In this document: piece after piece, positions 16,829 through 24,318 of the stretch | How the letters are laid out: the number at the start of each line of letters is the position of its first letter | Numbering within the stretch: the first letter of the stretch is position 1 | NCBI GenBank assembly: GCA_030615865.1 | Contig: JAUWYK010000001.1 | Coordinates: 1-64,000 of the forward strand | Direction: 5' to 3' | Origin: Dehalococcoidia bacterium | GTDB taxonomy: Bacteria > Chloroflexota > Dehalococcoidia > Dehalococcoidales > JAUWYK01 | DNA length: 64,000 nucleotides | Notes under the pieces: model-generated | The model's database searches: none | Seen by the model: the letters and a program-made list of their open reading frames with translations, nothing else | Told to the model about the DNA's origin: nothing | Translations under genes and position numbers: made by a program

Positions 16829-17016
16829 ACGAAGCAATTAGAGACCTACAGGCGAGGGTAGATGGTGAGTTTAACATTAAGGGCGAAGATGATTGTGCTG
16901 ATATGAAGCTAGGCATTGAAGCCCTGAAACTAGTTAAACTTCACCGCAGAAGCGACTTTTGTTATGAAGATACCTTGCTGCTAGGAGAGACCGAGTGCTT
17001 AACTCCCTGTCGTTAA
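16819..17016 (+). CDS. Small hypothetical protein, MAIDEAI paralogue
   Basis: A 65-residue paralogue of the gene at 16580, starting inside its 3' end, with AAAAGGAGA before the ATG. The shared pattern is M-x-I-D-E-A-I-x-x-L near the start and a Gly-Glu-Thr-Glu near the end. Tandem overlap suggests translation coupling. Confidence 0.55.
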   Translation: MAIDEAIRDLQARVDGEFNIKGEDDCADMKLGIEALKLVKLHRRSDFCYEDTLLLGETECLTPCR

Positions 17017-17051
17017 AAAAGGATGCTGGAAGTGGAAAGAGGTGATGAACG

Positions 17052-17249
17052 ATGTATCTGAAATTCAAGTATAAAGACACTGAAGTTGTGCTAACCCCCG
17101 AAACAATCAGGGACATCAGGCGACAGTTGGCCCCCCAGATTAAGCAGATGCCCTTCGGTGAGCTGATTGAGACGTTTGAGGCAGCCGGATTATCAGCAAA
17201 GAACCTGCTTGCCCTCTTTAAGAAGGTGAAAGAATCTGGCGAGGAGTAG
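17052..17249 (+). CDS. Small hypothetical protein
   Basis: A 65-residue protein with AGAGGTGAT upstream. Two beta strands (YLKFKYKDTEVVLTPE) are followed by helices and a Lys/Glu-rich end. No family is recognised. It is in line with its neighbours in the plus-strand run. Confidence 0.5.
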   Translation: MYLKFKYKDTEVVLTPETIRDIRRQLAPQIKQMPFGELIETFEAAGLSAKNLLALFKKVKESGEE

Positions 17250-17260
17250 AAAGGTGAGTT

Positions 17261-17491
17261 ATGGTTGACGCTGTAGACTCTGATCGGTGGTGGTATCGGA
17301 TGGTGGTAGAGCTTATGGAGAGATTACACCCTGACAACTTTGGCGAATTGCCTGATGGGATTAGGGATGACATGCTGGCTATCTGGCGGTCGGAGCGGGA
17401 TAGAATTGTTAGAGAGTTTGAGGCAATGTTGTTGGGGCAAATTCGGGATGAGGTCGTGGTTAGCCTTATTAAACGCCTGCGGGAGCGATAG
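17261..17491 (+). CDS. Small hypothetical protein, intact MVDAVDSD copy
   Basis: A 76-residue, mostly helical protein starting MVDAVDSDRWWYRMVVELME, with AAAGGTGAG upstream, and rich in Arg and Glu. Its first 13 codons and ribosome binding site are repeated exactly at 14782-14827, where the gene is truncated. Unknown function. Confidence 0.5.
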   Translation: MVDAVDSDRWWYRMVVELMERLHPDNFGELPDGIRDDMLAIWRSERDRIVREFEAMLLGQIRDEVVVSLIKRLRER

Positions 17492-17580
17492 GGCTGTTAC
17501 CGGGGTTTGGGTAAAATTTTAAGGGTAGAGAAGGAAGTATAAAGGTGCAAGGAGAAATTTGATAAAAAGGAGGGAAGGAA

Positions 17581-17745
17581 ATGAGAGGGGAAAAGGAGAT
17601 AAGGGAAGCATTAAAGAGGCTAAAGGACGAGCACTTGAAAAGGATGCGACAGCCAGACAGCTACTCTCCCACTGGGCTGGTAATTATGGTTGGTGCTCTG
17701 GAATGGGTTTTGGGTGATAGAGAGAGGTTACCAGATTTTGTCTAG
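17581..17745 (+). CDS. Small hypothetical protein
   Basis: A 54-residue protein with AAAAAGGAGGG before the ATG. It opens with a basic/acidic helix (RGEKEIREALKRLKDEHLKR) and ends GLVIMVGALEWVLGDRERLP. Short proteins with a G-x-x-x-x-x-G-A-L-E-W-V/A-L-G motif are common in phage-like elements. Function unknown. Confidence 0.5.
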   Translation: MRGEKEIREALKRLKDEHLKRMRQPDSYSPTGLVIMVGALEWVLGDRERLPDFV

Positions 17746-17797
17746 AGGCGTTTAGCGAGCATCTTTCCCAGCCCCACCTTTGGTAGAGACGGATTAG

Positions 17798-17842
17798 AGG
17801 CGCTGGCTGGACGAGATAAAGAAGCTGGAGGGAAAGAGATAG
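17798..17842 (+). pseudogene. Remnant of a paralogue of the 18250 gene
   Basis: Read in frame this gives RRWLDEIKKLEGKR and a stop, nearly the same as the RRWLDEIRKLEGG end of the gene at 18250. A stop codon lies directly before it, so only the 3' end survives. Confidence 0.5.
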
Positions 17843-17850
17843 AGGGGATA

Positions 17851-18027
17851 ATGGCCAGAAGTGTCAAAAGGGTTAAGCGGGAGGTCTGTTCTTGCTGCGG
17901 CCAGCCCCTGATAGAGCTGCCGTGGGGCAAATCAGTCGGCCAGCGCATCTATATCTTGACCTGCAACAATGCTGAATGCGCCTGTTACCGGAATCCGGTA
18001 ATGGTCTTTACCGGACAAAACAAATGA
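17851..18027 (+). CDS. Small zinc-finger protein
   Basis: A 58-residue protein starting MARSVKRVKREVCSCCGQPL, with a second cysteine group TCNNAECACYRNP. Basic at the N-terminus and with Cys-x-x-Cys pairs, it should bind zinc and possibly nucleic acid. Only a weak GAGGGGATA lies upstream of the ATG. Confidence 0.5.
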   Translation: MARSVKRVKREVCSCCGQPLIELPWGKSVGQRIYILTCNNAECACYRNPVMVFTGQNK

Positions 18028-18043
18028 ATAGATGGGAGGAGAA

Positions 18044-18229
18044 ATGGAGTTTCGCATAGCCACCCACACGGTGACAGGGAAGCCTATGGTGGAGGTCTGG
18101 CAGAGTGGCGAATTTCTCGCCAGTAGCTATGCCCATGAGGACGGGATGCGGGTAGTCAGCAAATATCTCGATGGTGTGCAGCATGAGGTCACTACGCCCC
18201 CGAGCATAGTTGTCAAGTTCACGAAGTAG
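18044..18229 (+). CDS. Small hypothetical beta-rich protein
   Basis: A 61-residue protein. The ATG at 18044 follows GGGAGGAGAA, while the in-frame ATG at 18032 lies within the ribosome binding site. Sequence FRIATHTVTGKPMVEVWQSG then a Ser-Ser-Tyr and a Val-rich end suggests a small beta sheet. Unknown function. Confidence 0.5.
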   Translation: MEFRIATHTVTGKPMVEVWQSGEFLASSYAHEDGMRVVSKYLDGVQHEVTTPPSIVVKFTK

Positions 18230-18249
18230 GAGAGGGAATTTACTCTACA

Positions 18250-18441
18250 ATGCCCCGACCTGAGATGACTAATCAGGAACAGATTAAAGAACTGGAGAGC
18301 AAGATAGCGGCAGTGTGCATGCGCTGCCCCCGTGTCAAGTGGCTGTATGGATCCGTTAAGTGCAGAAGTAACCGGCGTCATTGCCATAGCTCCAGGGTTA
18401 GGCGCTGGCTGGATGAGATAAGGAAACTTGAAGGAGGTTAG
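18250..18441 (+). CDS. Small cysteine-rich protein
   Basis: A 63-residue protein with an N-terminal helix (NQEQIKELESKIAAV), a group CMRCPRVKW and further Cys/His in KCRSNRRHCHS, ending RRWLDEIRKLEGG. It probably binds a metal. The 3' end is repeated as a remnant at 17798. It is the last gene of the plus-strand run before the convergent terminator. Confidence 0.5.
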   Translation: MPRPEMTNQEQIKELESKIAAVCMRCPRVKWLYGSVKCRSNRRHCHSSRVRRWLDEIRKLEGG

Positions 18442-18659
18442 GAAAGGGCTATGACCAAGAACAGGAGGATTTTGCTAAGTTAATCATGTCTTGGCATCCC
18501 CGCAGCCCTATAATCAAAATCTGGGCGTTTTTTCGGGGTGGCCAATGGGGTTTGATACCTTGGTAGTCTCCTTCAAAGGAGAGGGGGATTAAGGGGGTGA
18601 GGTAGGAAAAATAAGGGGCTGTCATTCTCCTGGAGAAAATTGACTGGAAATTGACAAAA
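18442..18659. other. Intergenic, no gene seen
   Basis: No frame with a ribosome binding site was found apart from very short ones. The stretch separates two convergent transcription units of the mobile element. Confidence 0.4.
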
Positions 18660-18690
18660 AAGGGGGCGGGATTTGTGGTCCCGACCCCTT
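18660..18690. terminator. Strong hairpin between convergent operons
   Basis: AAGGGGGCGGGA pairs with TCCCGACCCCTT around a short loop. It is symmetrical and lies between the plus-strand small-gene run and the minus-strand operon, so it can act as a bidirectional transcription stop, though T-tracts are short. Confidence 0.5.
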
Positions 18691-18716
18691 AGTAATATAC
18701 TAGTAGTAATATACTA
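18691..18716. repeat. Duplicated AGTAATATACTA
   Basis: The 12-base AGTAATATACTA occurs at 18691-18702 and 18705-18716. Each copy contains the near-palindromic TAGTAAT/TAGTATATTACTA core also seen upstream of the pilin gene at about 45,700. It may be an operator or a simple tandem duplication. Confidence 0.45.
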
Positions 18717-18860
18717 AAGCTCATTTTGTTACTTTTGGACGCCCACAAATTCCGATATCCAGCAGCAAGCAATGGAAAAAGAACAAGAATAGCGAGATGG
18801 CATAAAGCCTATTTGACTGACCAAGCGATGGACGGGCTAATGATAAAGGTTTGACTACAT

Positions 18861-19343
18861 CTACAATGGTATTTTGGTAACCACCTGCGTGCCCTTGCCC
18901 AGCTGCGATTTAACCTCCAAAGTTCCGCGCAACAACCGAGCCCGTTCACACATTCCGATAAAGCCGAGCTTACCAGTGGTGGCGAGGTCTTCGACTCGGG
19001 TTGGCAATTCAAAGCCTTTGCCATTATCGCTTACCGTCATCTTGGCGCTGTGATCTCCGAACTCCAGTTTGACCACAACTATGGATGCTCCAGCATGCCT
19101 TTTAACATTGCTTAATGCCTCCTGAGCAATGCGAAACAGGACTAGCTGAACCTCGGCTGGCAAGGTACGCTCGGTACCCTCCATCTCAACGCGAGCATTA
19201 ATTCCGTAGTTTTCTGTCAGTTCCTCTGTCATCCACTCCAGGGCTGCCGCCAAGCCCAGGTCATCTAATATGCGTGGTCTTAAGTCCTGGGCACAGCGCC
19301 GTAAACTTTCCAGCGCATCAATTGTGTGTTTGTGCAGCTCCAC
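18861..19343 (-). CDS. Stand-alone histidine-kinase-type ATPase lacking the H-box
   Basis: A 160-residue protein that matches the second half of NarL-partner (HisKA_3) histidine kinases: LRPRILDDLGLAAALEWM, then the N-box RIAQEALSNVKRHAGAS, VSDNGKGF and the G2 region GFIGMCERARLLRGTLEV. The helix with the phosphorylated His of the E-L-H-D type is missing, so it cannot autophosphorylate in the normal way. The GTG start has a perfect AAAGGAGGTGA site, which argues that the short form is the real product, not a fragment. It is the last gene of the PRTRC operon. It could bind ATP and titrate or regulate a partner. Confidence 0.8.
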   Translation of the reverse strand: MELHKHTIDALESLRRCAQDLRPRILDDLGLAAALEWMTEELTENYGINARVEMEGTERTLPAEVQLVLFRIAQEALSNVKRHAGASIVVVKLEFGDHSAKMTVSDNGKGFELPTRVEDLATTGKLGFIGMCERARLLRGTLEVKSQLGKGTQVVTKIPL

Positions 19344-19424
19344 ATCGTCACCTCCTTTCTAAAGTTGCCAATCGGAAAATTTTAGGCATGAATCTCCCCT
19401 TTAATTGTTGGCGATTGTCAACAA

Positions 19425-19610
19425 TTATTCTTTGTCGGTAACCGCACCCCTTTCCCTAGCGTGAGCCAGGGCGCGGCTATCCAGCTCTAGGCTGGATATC
19501 TTCGCCACCATGTTTTTGCCCCTCCGTAGCACGCTCTCTAGGTCATTGAGCAAGCGGGCATACTGCCGAGTTTGGGGAGCCATCCTTCGGAGCGTAGCCT
19601 TCCGATACAC
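19425..19610 (-). CDS. Small hypothetical protein
   Basis: A 61-residue basic, helical protein (YRKATLRRMAPQTRQYARLL, then ALAHARERG). The GTG start has AAAGGAGGTGA eight bases upstream, identical in style to its neighbours. It lies between the clamp and the ATPase genes. No family is recognised. Confidence 0.55.
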   Translation of the reverse strand: MYRKATLRRMAPQTRQYARLLNDLESVLRRGKNMVAKISSLELDSRALAHARERGAVTDKE

Positions 19611-19674
19611 AATTCACCTCCTTTGATGGGAGAAGTAGGGGGGATCGCGAATACCGATCCCCCCCTTGTGCTCA

Positions 19675-20793
19675 CTACTGGACATTCATTGGCATCACCA
19701 ATACCAGCGGTGACAATCGGTGGCGGAAGATCACCGGTGCAGTCTTACCGGTTATGCCCATAGTAATTAGCCCCTCTTTGCCACCTAGGTATTCGAGGAG
19801 ATAGGAGATACTGAGGGCGATTTCTCCGGGATTATCAGCCTGCACGGGAAGCGTTCCTTCTATTTTCCCCATCTCTTCGCTACTCGCTGAGACTGTCATG
19901 GTGTCCTTGGTCCAGCTGAGCCGAACAATACCCTTCTCATCTTTGGCGACAGTGCTGAGGCGCTTTACTGCCCTCTCGAGGTCACCTGGGAACAATTGGA
20001 CATTGGTGGGGATATCCTTGGGGATGAGCTGTTTGAAGTTCGGCGGGGTGCCCTGGATAGGCACTACCTGAACAGTCACATTACCGAAACCCACCTGAAA
20101 TTTAGCTGGGGAGCCTTTTTCGCTTTCGGCAAAGGCAACGTCAACCTGGCGCTTGCTCAATATCCGCTCCACCAGTGAGTCTCCGGAGACTGAATCAGGG
20201 GTAGTGTGCCGCCATAGGGAGCTGATGAGTGATACAGCCTCATGGGGGATAATAATAGGCTCCTCGATGGGGAATGAGACCGATATCGTCTGGTACGCCA
20301 TCCTGAAGCCGTCGCCGGCAGCGATGTCAAGTTTTTCTCCAGGGAAGATGGCCACACCGTTGAGTACTGGGCGGGTTTCATCACCGGCACAATACTCAGC
20401 GGCGGAAGCCAGGGCGTTTATCAGCACATTCCCATCCATTGTCGCCTGCACCTTGGGCTTGATTTCCCTTATCACGGGAAAGTCCTTGGGTTTGGCGACG
20501 GGATAGGATGCATTGCCGCCGTCCCAGGTTAAATTGAGCTCTTTGTTGACCTCAATGGTGAGTGTCTCGTTGCCCGGCACGTATTTGAGGAGCTGCATAA
20601 CGGCCTTGTGGGGGATGAGAAAATCTATGTCGGCCTCGGGCAGATCTATCAGGACGAAGGATTGCATATCGCCGGCTATAGCCTTACCGCCCTTTACGAG
20701 AACGTTGTAAAGAACTGGCAGGGCTGTCTTCTTGGGTACCGCCGGACCTAGCAATCCCAACACTTCCCGCAGCTTCTGTACTTTGACCTGCAT
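19675..20793 (-). CDS. DnaN-like DNA polymerase III beta sliding clamp
   Basis: A 372-residue protein of normal beta-clamp length. Three repeated domains are visible: an N-terminal domain with PAVPKKTALPVLYNVLV, a middle domain with the TRPVLNGVAIFP signature, and a C-terminal domain with LSISYLLEYLGG ending VMPMNVQ, like the family's P-M-R/N ending. The clamp ring tethers polymerases and other partners to DNA. I start at the ATG at 20793, since the GTG three codons earlier overlaps the AGGAGGTGA site. It is an element-borne copy, in one operon with the PRTRC genes, and is unlikely to be the host's own dnaN. Confidence 0.88.
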   Translation of the reverse strand: MQVKVQKLREVLGLLGPAVPKKTALPVLYNVLVKGGKAIAGDMQSFVLIDLPEADIDFLIPHKAVMQLLKYVPGNETLTIEVNKELNLTWDGGNASYPVAKPKDFPVIREIKPKVQATMDGNVLINALASAAEYCAGDETRPVLNGVAIFPGEKLDIAAGDGFRMAYQTISVSFPIEEPIIIPHEAVSLISSLWRHTTPDSVSGDSLVERILSKRQVDVAFAESEKGSPAKFQVGFGNVTVQVVPIQGTPPNFKQLIPKDIPTNVQLFPGDLERAVKRLSTVAKDEKGIVRLSWTKDTMTVSASSEEMGKIEGTLPVQADNPGEIALSISYLLEYLGGKEGLITMGITGKTAPVIFRHRLSPLVLVMPMNVQ

Positions 20794-20852
20794 CTGAATC
20801 ACCTCCTCTCTTTTAAGCGCTCCCGCCTACCCTTGAACGACCCCATTATTTC

Positions 20853-21155
20853 CTAGAACATCGGGGGCTGATCGCTTTGCGCCGTTGATCTTCCCCGCGG
20901 CGCAGTAGAGACCCTTGTTGGAGCTGCTGGTTTAGCCTGGGATGGCAGGGGTGTTTCGCACTCAGGGTAGAGCTTATTCGTTTCCCAGCGCCTTCTGGCC
21001 TCTTCAACGAAGCCAGGCACGCCGCTGAGAACGGCACCCAGGTCGCCTTCAAGCCCGAAGAATACCGGGTCGCACTCCGGCACCTGAACGCCGACCGATG
21101 CCTTGCCGCCCTTGAGCGAGATAACCAGTTTCAGCTCACCGTTTTGTCCGGACAT
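20853..21155 (-). CDS. PRTRC-operon protein, possibly protein E-like
   Basis: A 100-residue protein that starts inside the end of the ThiF gene (20-base overlap), with AAAGGAGGTGG before the ATG at 21155. The first 75 residues (GELKLVISLKGGKASVGVQV, then GVPGFVEEARRRWE) form a compact domain; the tail is Pro/Ala/Arg rich and looks disordered. Its strand pattern followed by a helix is broadly like PRTRC protein E, but I rely mainly on context for this. The overlap shows it is co-translated with ThiF. Confidence 0.5.
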   Translation of the reverse strand: MSGQNGELKLVISLKGGKASVGVQVPECDPVFFGLEGDLGAVLSGVPGFVEEARRRWETNKLYPECETPLPSQAKPAAPTRVSTAPRGRSTAQSDQPPMF

Positions 21156-21894
21156 GGCCACCTCCTTTCCTCTGCTTGAGAGAATTAACTGTTTCAGGCG
21201 TTGCTAGCACAGGGACAAGCGTCCCCGCTTCCATATCAATGTAAAGTTGCACCCAGGGGCATGTGCCGGCTATCAAGCGACGCACCACTTCTACCACGGC
21301 GGCAGCCATTGTCAGGTTAATGGTTGGCCCCTGCTCCTCCGCGATCGCAGCGCAGTCCCTAGCCCTGGGCGCCTGGTTTAGGAGCTCCGGCTTCTGTATT
21401 GTCGGCAGGGGCAGCCCTCTGTAAATGTTCCCGTCAGGCAGCATTTCAGCTAAAACATCAGTGTTCCCGATGACAACCTGCCCGTAGTTTTCACCATTGC
21501 CGGCATCCACCCACCACTTTTGATAAGGCGTGTGTACAACTGCCCTGGCGATATCTCTACGAGCCAAACCGTTATCAACGCAACCAATTACGAGACCGGG
21601 GGAGTTAAGCTCGGTCATTGCTGCCGGCAGAGTTGAGTAGCCCACCGGGCGCTCAAATCTCAGAGCGAGTCTGTGCGCCAAGGTTTCGCTCTTGAACCTC
21701 CCTAAATCCTCTCTGTAGAAGGATTGACGGGTGAGATTTCTCTCCTCTACCCGGTCGTGGTCCACTAGCACCAGGTCAGCATCGGCGGGCAATAGCCGGC
21801 AGAGCGCCTCGGCTACGAACCCCCCGGTGCCGCCGCACCCGACTATCGTAACCGTGTAATGGCGTTGGGCGAATTCATTGCTCAACCTATACAT
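21136..21894 (-). CDS. PRTRC system ThiF-family E1-like enzyme
   Basis: A 252-residue E1-like adenylating enzyme. The nucleotide-binding GCGGTGG is at residues 19-25, with VDHDRVEERNLTRQSFY at 44-60 and GRFKSE near 65-70, all typical of the ThiF/MoeB/UBA fold. Cys181, in the segment ARDCAAIAEEQGPTINLT, is at the place where PRTRC ThiF proteins keep a cysteine. It should adenylate the C-terminal glycine of a ubiquitin-like partner (24087). I start at the ATG at 21894, which overlaps the JAB gene's stop by eight bases with GAGGAAG upstream. Confidence 0.88.
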   Translation of the reverse strand: MYRLSNEFAQRHYTVTIVGCGGTGGFVAEALCRLLPADADLVLVDHDRVEERNLTRQSFYREDLGRFKSETLAHRLALRFERPVGYSTLPAAMTELNSPGLVIGCVDNGLARRDIARAVVHTPYQKWWVDAGNGENYGQVVIGNTDVLAEMLPDGNIYRGLPLPTIQKPELLNQAPRARDCAAIAEEQGPTINLTMAAAVVEVVRRLIAGTCPWVQLYIDMEAGTLVPVLATPETVNSLKQRKGGGHVRTKR

Positions 21895-22435
21895 CGAAGA
21901 CTTCCTCAACACTGATAGGGGCGAAATACCCGTATACCCCCAGCCTCAACTCCACCTCGGGCAGAAGGGTATCAAGTTTCCCCACCACCATGTAGAACTT
22001 TAAACCCTGCTCATCCTCATCATCGGCGATGCTAAAAAATGCCTTCATACGCCCGTGGCTGTGGACATCCATTATCAAAGAGGGCAGCTTATCGTATTCG
22101 ACGCTTGATGCAGTCCTCTCCTGCGGTGGCATCCTCAGGCGGTACTCCTCTTCCCAGGTTATCGCTAGATATTGCTCATGCTCACTGCTGGCCATCAATA
22201 TCGACAGCGAAAGGTCATAGATGCGCCTTGGTATCTTCCCATGCACCAGCTCTACTTGCTCCTCGAGGGGGTGGAGGCCCCTTACCTCCACTGGACTGAT
22301 GCAGAGAGTCGCCCTTATCAGGGGGTTATGGGCGCGAATGAATAGACCGTTCCCAGCCACGATATAATCGTAGAAAAGACCAGGCTCCCCATGGGGAGCC
22401 TGGTCCCTGTTCAAGAGGTAGCCTACTGGTTTCAC
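21887..22435 (-). CDS. PRTRC protein A, JAB/JAMM-domain peptidase
   Basis: A 182-residue protein with a JAMM zinc-peptidase signature: VHSHG at residues 124-128 followed after seven residues by Ser135 and Asp138 (H-x-H-x7-S-x2-D), and an acidic WEEEY at 94-98 as the upstream Glu. JAB proteins remove or process ubiquitin-like tags at isopeptide bonds. Its position between E2-like protein B and the E1-like ThiF, with four- and eight-base overlaps, is the standard PRTRC arrangement. All metal ligands look intact, so it should be active. Confidence 0.85.
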   Translation of the reverse strand: MKPVGYLLNRDQAPHGEPGLFYDYIVAGNGLFIRAHNPLIRATLCISPVEVRGLHPLEEQVELVHGKIPRRIYDLSLSILMASSEHEQYLAITWEEEYRLRMPPQERTASSVEYDKLPSLIMDVHSHGRMKAFFSIADDEDEQGLKFYMVVGKLDTLLPEVELRLGVYGYFAPISVEEVFDV

Positions 22436-23121
22436 AGGATATCCTCCACCTTACCTATAGGCACTAGGTCGCTCAGTGGATATCTGGTTTGTCCGTCCAG
22501 CTCCTCCCAGAGTTTTAGCAGGTCATCGGGATACTTATTGGACCTTCCTCCGTAGCTAGCCTCTCGGGTAAAGAAAGAGGTGAAAAAGGACTCCGGTATC
22601 TCACTGATGTTAATTGGGAACTTATGAGTGCCGGGGCAGGTTGTGCCGTTCTGAAAGAGATTGAAGAGAGGAGCGTGGTAAATGACTTGCTTTGTGTCCT
22701 TCGGTCTTTTCTTCGCTGCGTATACTCTGGGGGGTCTGCCAGGTGAGCAGAGGAAGATAAGACCCGGCATGGGCAGTTTGAATCTCCGCGGCGGCTTGAA
22801 CGCCTCGAGCTGGAGGGCGGCAGCCCACACCCTGGGCGACCTCCAGAGCGCAATCTCCGGCCCCTCCCTCCCCTGTTTCCACCAGAGCGCATCCGGGGGC
22901 AAAAGCCCTGATGTCAGAGGCACTTCTCGGAGTAGGGCTAAGGCTACGTCCCGGGCCGAGACCACCTTAGTCCTGATAACTCCCCTGTCTAACTGGTAGA
23001 AGATTATCGAGTCGTTGTAGAAGTCGAGCCGCGCTTTAATCTCATCAGGCGGCACATCAACCCCTTCCGGAAGTGCCCACTGGTGGGCAATCAGCTCAGT
23101 CGGTAGACGTTTGTTCCTCAT
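22432..23121 (-). CDS. PRTRC protein B, prokaryotic E2-like protein
   Basis: A 229-residue protein. The C-terminal half has YHAPLFNLFQNGTTCPGTHK (residues 148-167), then ESFFTSFFT and a Tyr-Pro-Asp plus YPLSDLVP end, which is the signature of PRTRC protein B, placed by published analyses in the prokaryotic E2-like (Prok-E2) group. Cys162 is the candidate acceptor for a thioester. It overlaps the JAB gene by four bases and the protein F-like gene by 26. It would carry the ubiquitin-like protein from ThiF to a target. Confidence 0.85.
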   Translation of the reverse strand: MRNKRLPTELIAHQWALPEGVDVPPDEIKARLDFYNDSIIFYQLDRGVIRTKVVSARDVALALLREVPLTSGLLPPDALWWKQGREGPEIALWRSPRVWAAALQLEAFKPPRRFKLPMPGLIFLCSPGRPPRVYAAKKRPKDTKQVIYHAPLFNLFQNGTTCPGTHKFPINISEIPESFFTSFFTREASYGGRSNKYPDDLLKLWEELDGQTRYPLSDLVPIGKVEDIL

Positions 23122-23896
23122 CTCTCTTCTCCAGGATGAAGTTTAAAAGCTCCTCAAAATGTCTGGGTGGATCTTCCTCAAGCCATGTGACGAAATTATC
23201 CAACCTGTTTTCCTGCTCCATTGCCTGAAGCCAAGCCCTGGTTAAGCTTTGGACCGTTTCCATGTCCCATTCAGGCGGGACGCTGTTCCAGAGGTATTCG
23301 TAATCGGTATCAAGAAAGAAGTTATTACTACTGCAACATATTCGGTCCGCCCACAATGCTAAACCTTCATAGGGAGTGCCGTTCAGGAGATGGTGCGCTT
23401 CCTCCGGAGAAAGTCTGTTTTCAGGCACACGCTGAAGCAAAGCCTGCGGCACAAGCTCTTCGCAGGCTTCGGCCAGAGAGACATTTGTCCTTCCCTCTTC
23501 ATCATAGGGGTTCTCCAAGAGATAGGTCATCAGCTGGATGCCTGGTCGGTATTCTGACGCTATCTCTTCGTAATCGTCCCAGCCCATCCCCATAACTATT
23601 AGGGGTATACGATGAGCAATCTCCTCGTAGCCTTCTATGTCACCTAGCTTAAAGATATCTTCCAGCGGAAAGTAGCGGTCCTCAAAATAGCTGGCAAAAA
23701 GAGCTATCTGCTCAGCCGGCGTAGATTCATGAATAATATCCTGCTCTCGTTCTGGCAGGAACTCATTGATTAACCGGCGAAACTCAGCATAGTCTTCCGC
23801 GCCAGCTAATTCAGCGATGAGGACGCTTAGCGAAGGTATCCCCCGGGATCTCAGCTCGTCAGCTAGGTAGATTAGAGAGCTAGCTCTCTCAGGCAT
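23096..23896 (-). CDS. PRTRC protein F-like protein
   Basis: A 266-residue acidic helical protein. The C-terminal part NNFFLDTDYEYLWNSVPPEW, followed by a Trp-x-x-Ala helix and NFVTWLEEDPPRHFEELLNF, follows the pattern I associate with PRTRC protein F. The genomic place, between protein C and protein B, agrees. Function is unknown; it may be the scaffold or target-recognition part of the cassette. It starts inside the previous gene (25-base overlap). Confidence 0.6.
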   Translation of the reverse strand: MPERASSLIYLADELRSRGIPSLSVLIAELAGAEDYAEFRRLINEFLPEREQDIIHESTPAEQIALFASYFEDRYFPLEDIFKLGDIEGYEEIAHRIPLIVMGMGWDDYEEIASEYRPGIQLMTYLLENPYDEEGRTNVSLAEACEELVPQALLQRVPENRLSPEEAHHLLNGTPYEGLALWADRICCSSNNFFLDTDYEYLWNSVPPEWDMETVQSLTRAWLQAMEQENRLDNFVTWLEEDPPRHFEELLNFILEKRDEEQTSTD

Positions 23897-24087
23897 TCCA
23901 CTGCCTCTTTTGTCGCATTAGAGTAAGCTTGTGCCTCATCGGTGGCCTCTGTTATCTCCTTGTAGTGTAAAGCGACCTTATCAGGGTCAATAGCGCCATC
24001 GTCGGTTACCTTCCAGGCGAGGTCAATGATGCGAAGGCGTGTTTCCGGCACCCCTTTCAGGATGCGGATTAAATCCTGAGTCTCCAT
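23872..24087 (-). CDS. Small PRTRC-operon protein
   Basis: A 71-residue protein (METQDLIRILKGVPETRLR, then DDGAIDPDKVALHYKE) whose ATG overlaps the stop of the ubiquitin-like gene as TAATG. This coupling ties its synthesis to that of protein C. I do not recognise the family. A small co-translated partner of the ubiquitin-like protein would make sense. Confidence 0.6.
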   Translation of the reverse strand: METQDLIRILKGVPETRLRIIDLAWKVTDDGAIDPDKVALHYKEITEATDEAQAYSNATKEAVECLRELAL

Positions 24088-24272
24088 TAGCCCTTAACAC
24101 CGACCTTCTTGACGAACTCGTAGAGCGTATCCTCGCCCCGAGTAACTTCCTTCACATCGGCGTTAGCCAGCTCGGGAAAGAAGTCCGTCATCATATCCTT
24201 GATGCCGTCCACATCTTTGCTGGGGTCAGGGTCGGGGAACTCTCTACCGTCATAAACAAAGATTCTCGCCAT
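24087..24272 (-). CDS. PRTRC protein C, ubiquitin-like protein
   Basis: A 61-residue protein beginning MARIFVYDGREFPDPDP, with MMTDFFPELANADV in the middle and FVKKVGVKG at the end. This is a clear match in pattern to PRTRC protein C, which Pfam treats as a prokaryotic ubiquitin-like family (beta-grasp). It ends in glycine, as expected for a tag activated at its carboxyl end by an E1. AAAGGGGGTG precedes the ATG. The peptide is the presumed tag of the element's conjugation system. Confidence 0.85.
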   Translation of the reverse strand: MARIFVYDGREFPDPDPSKDVDGIKDMMTDFFPELANADVKEVTRGEDTLYEFVKKVGVKG

Positions 24273-24318
24273 CTTTCACCCCCTTTCTGGTCATAGTTAC
24301 CCTTTCGTTATTACATCC

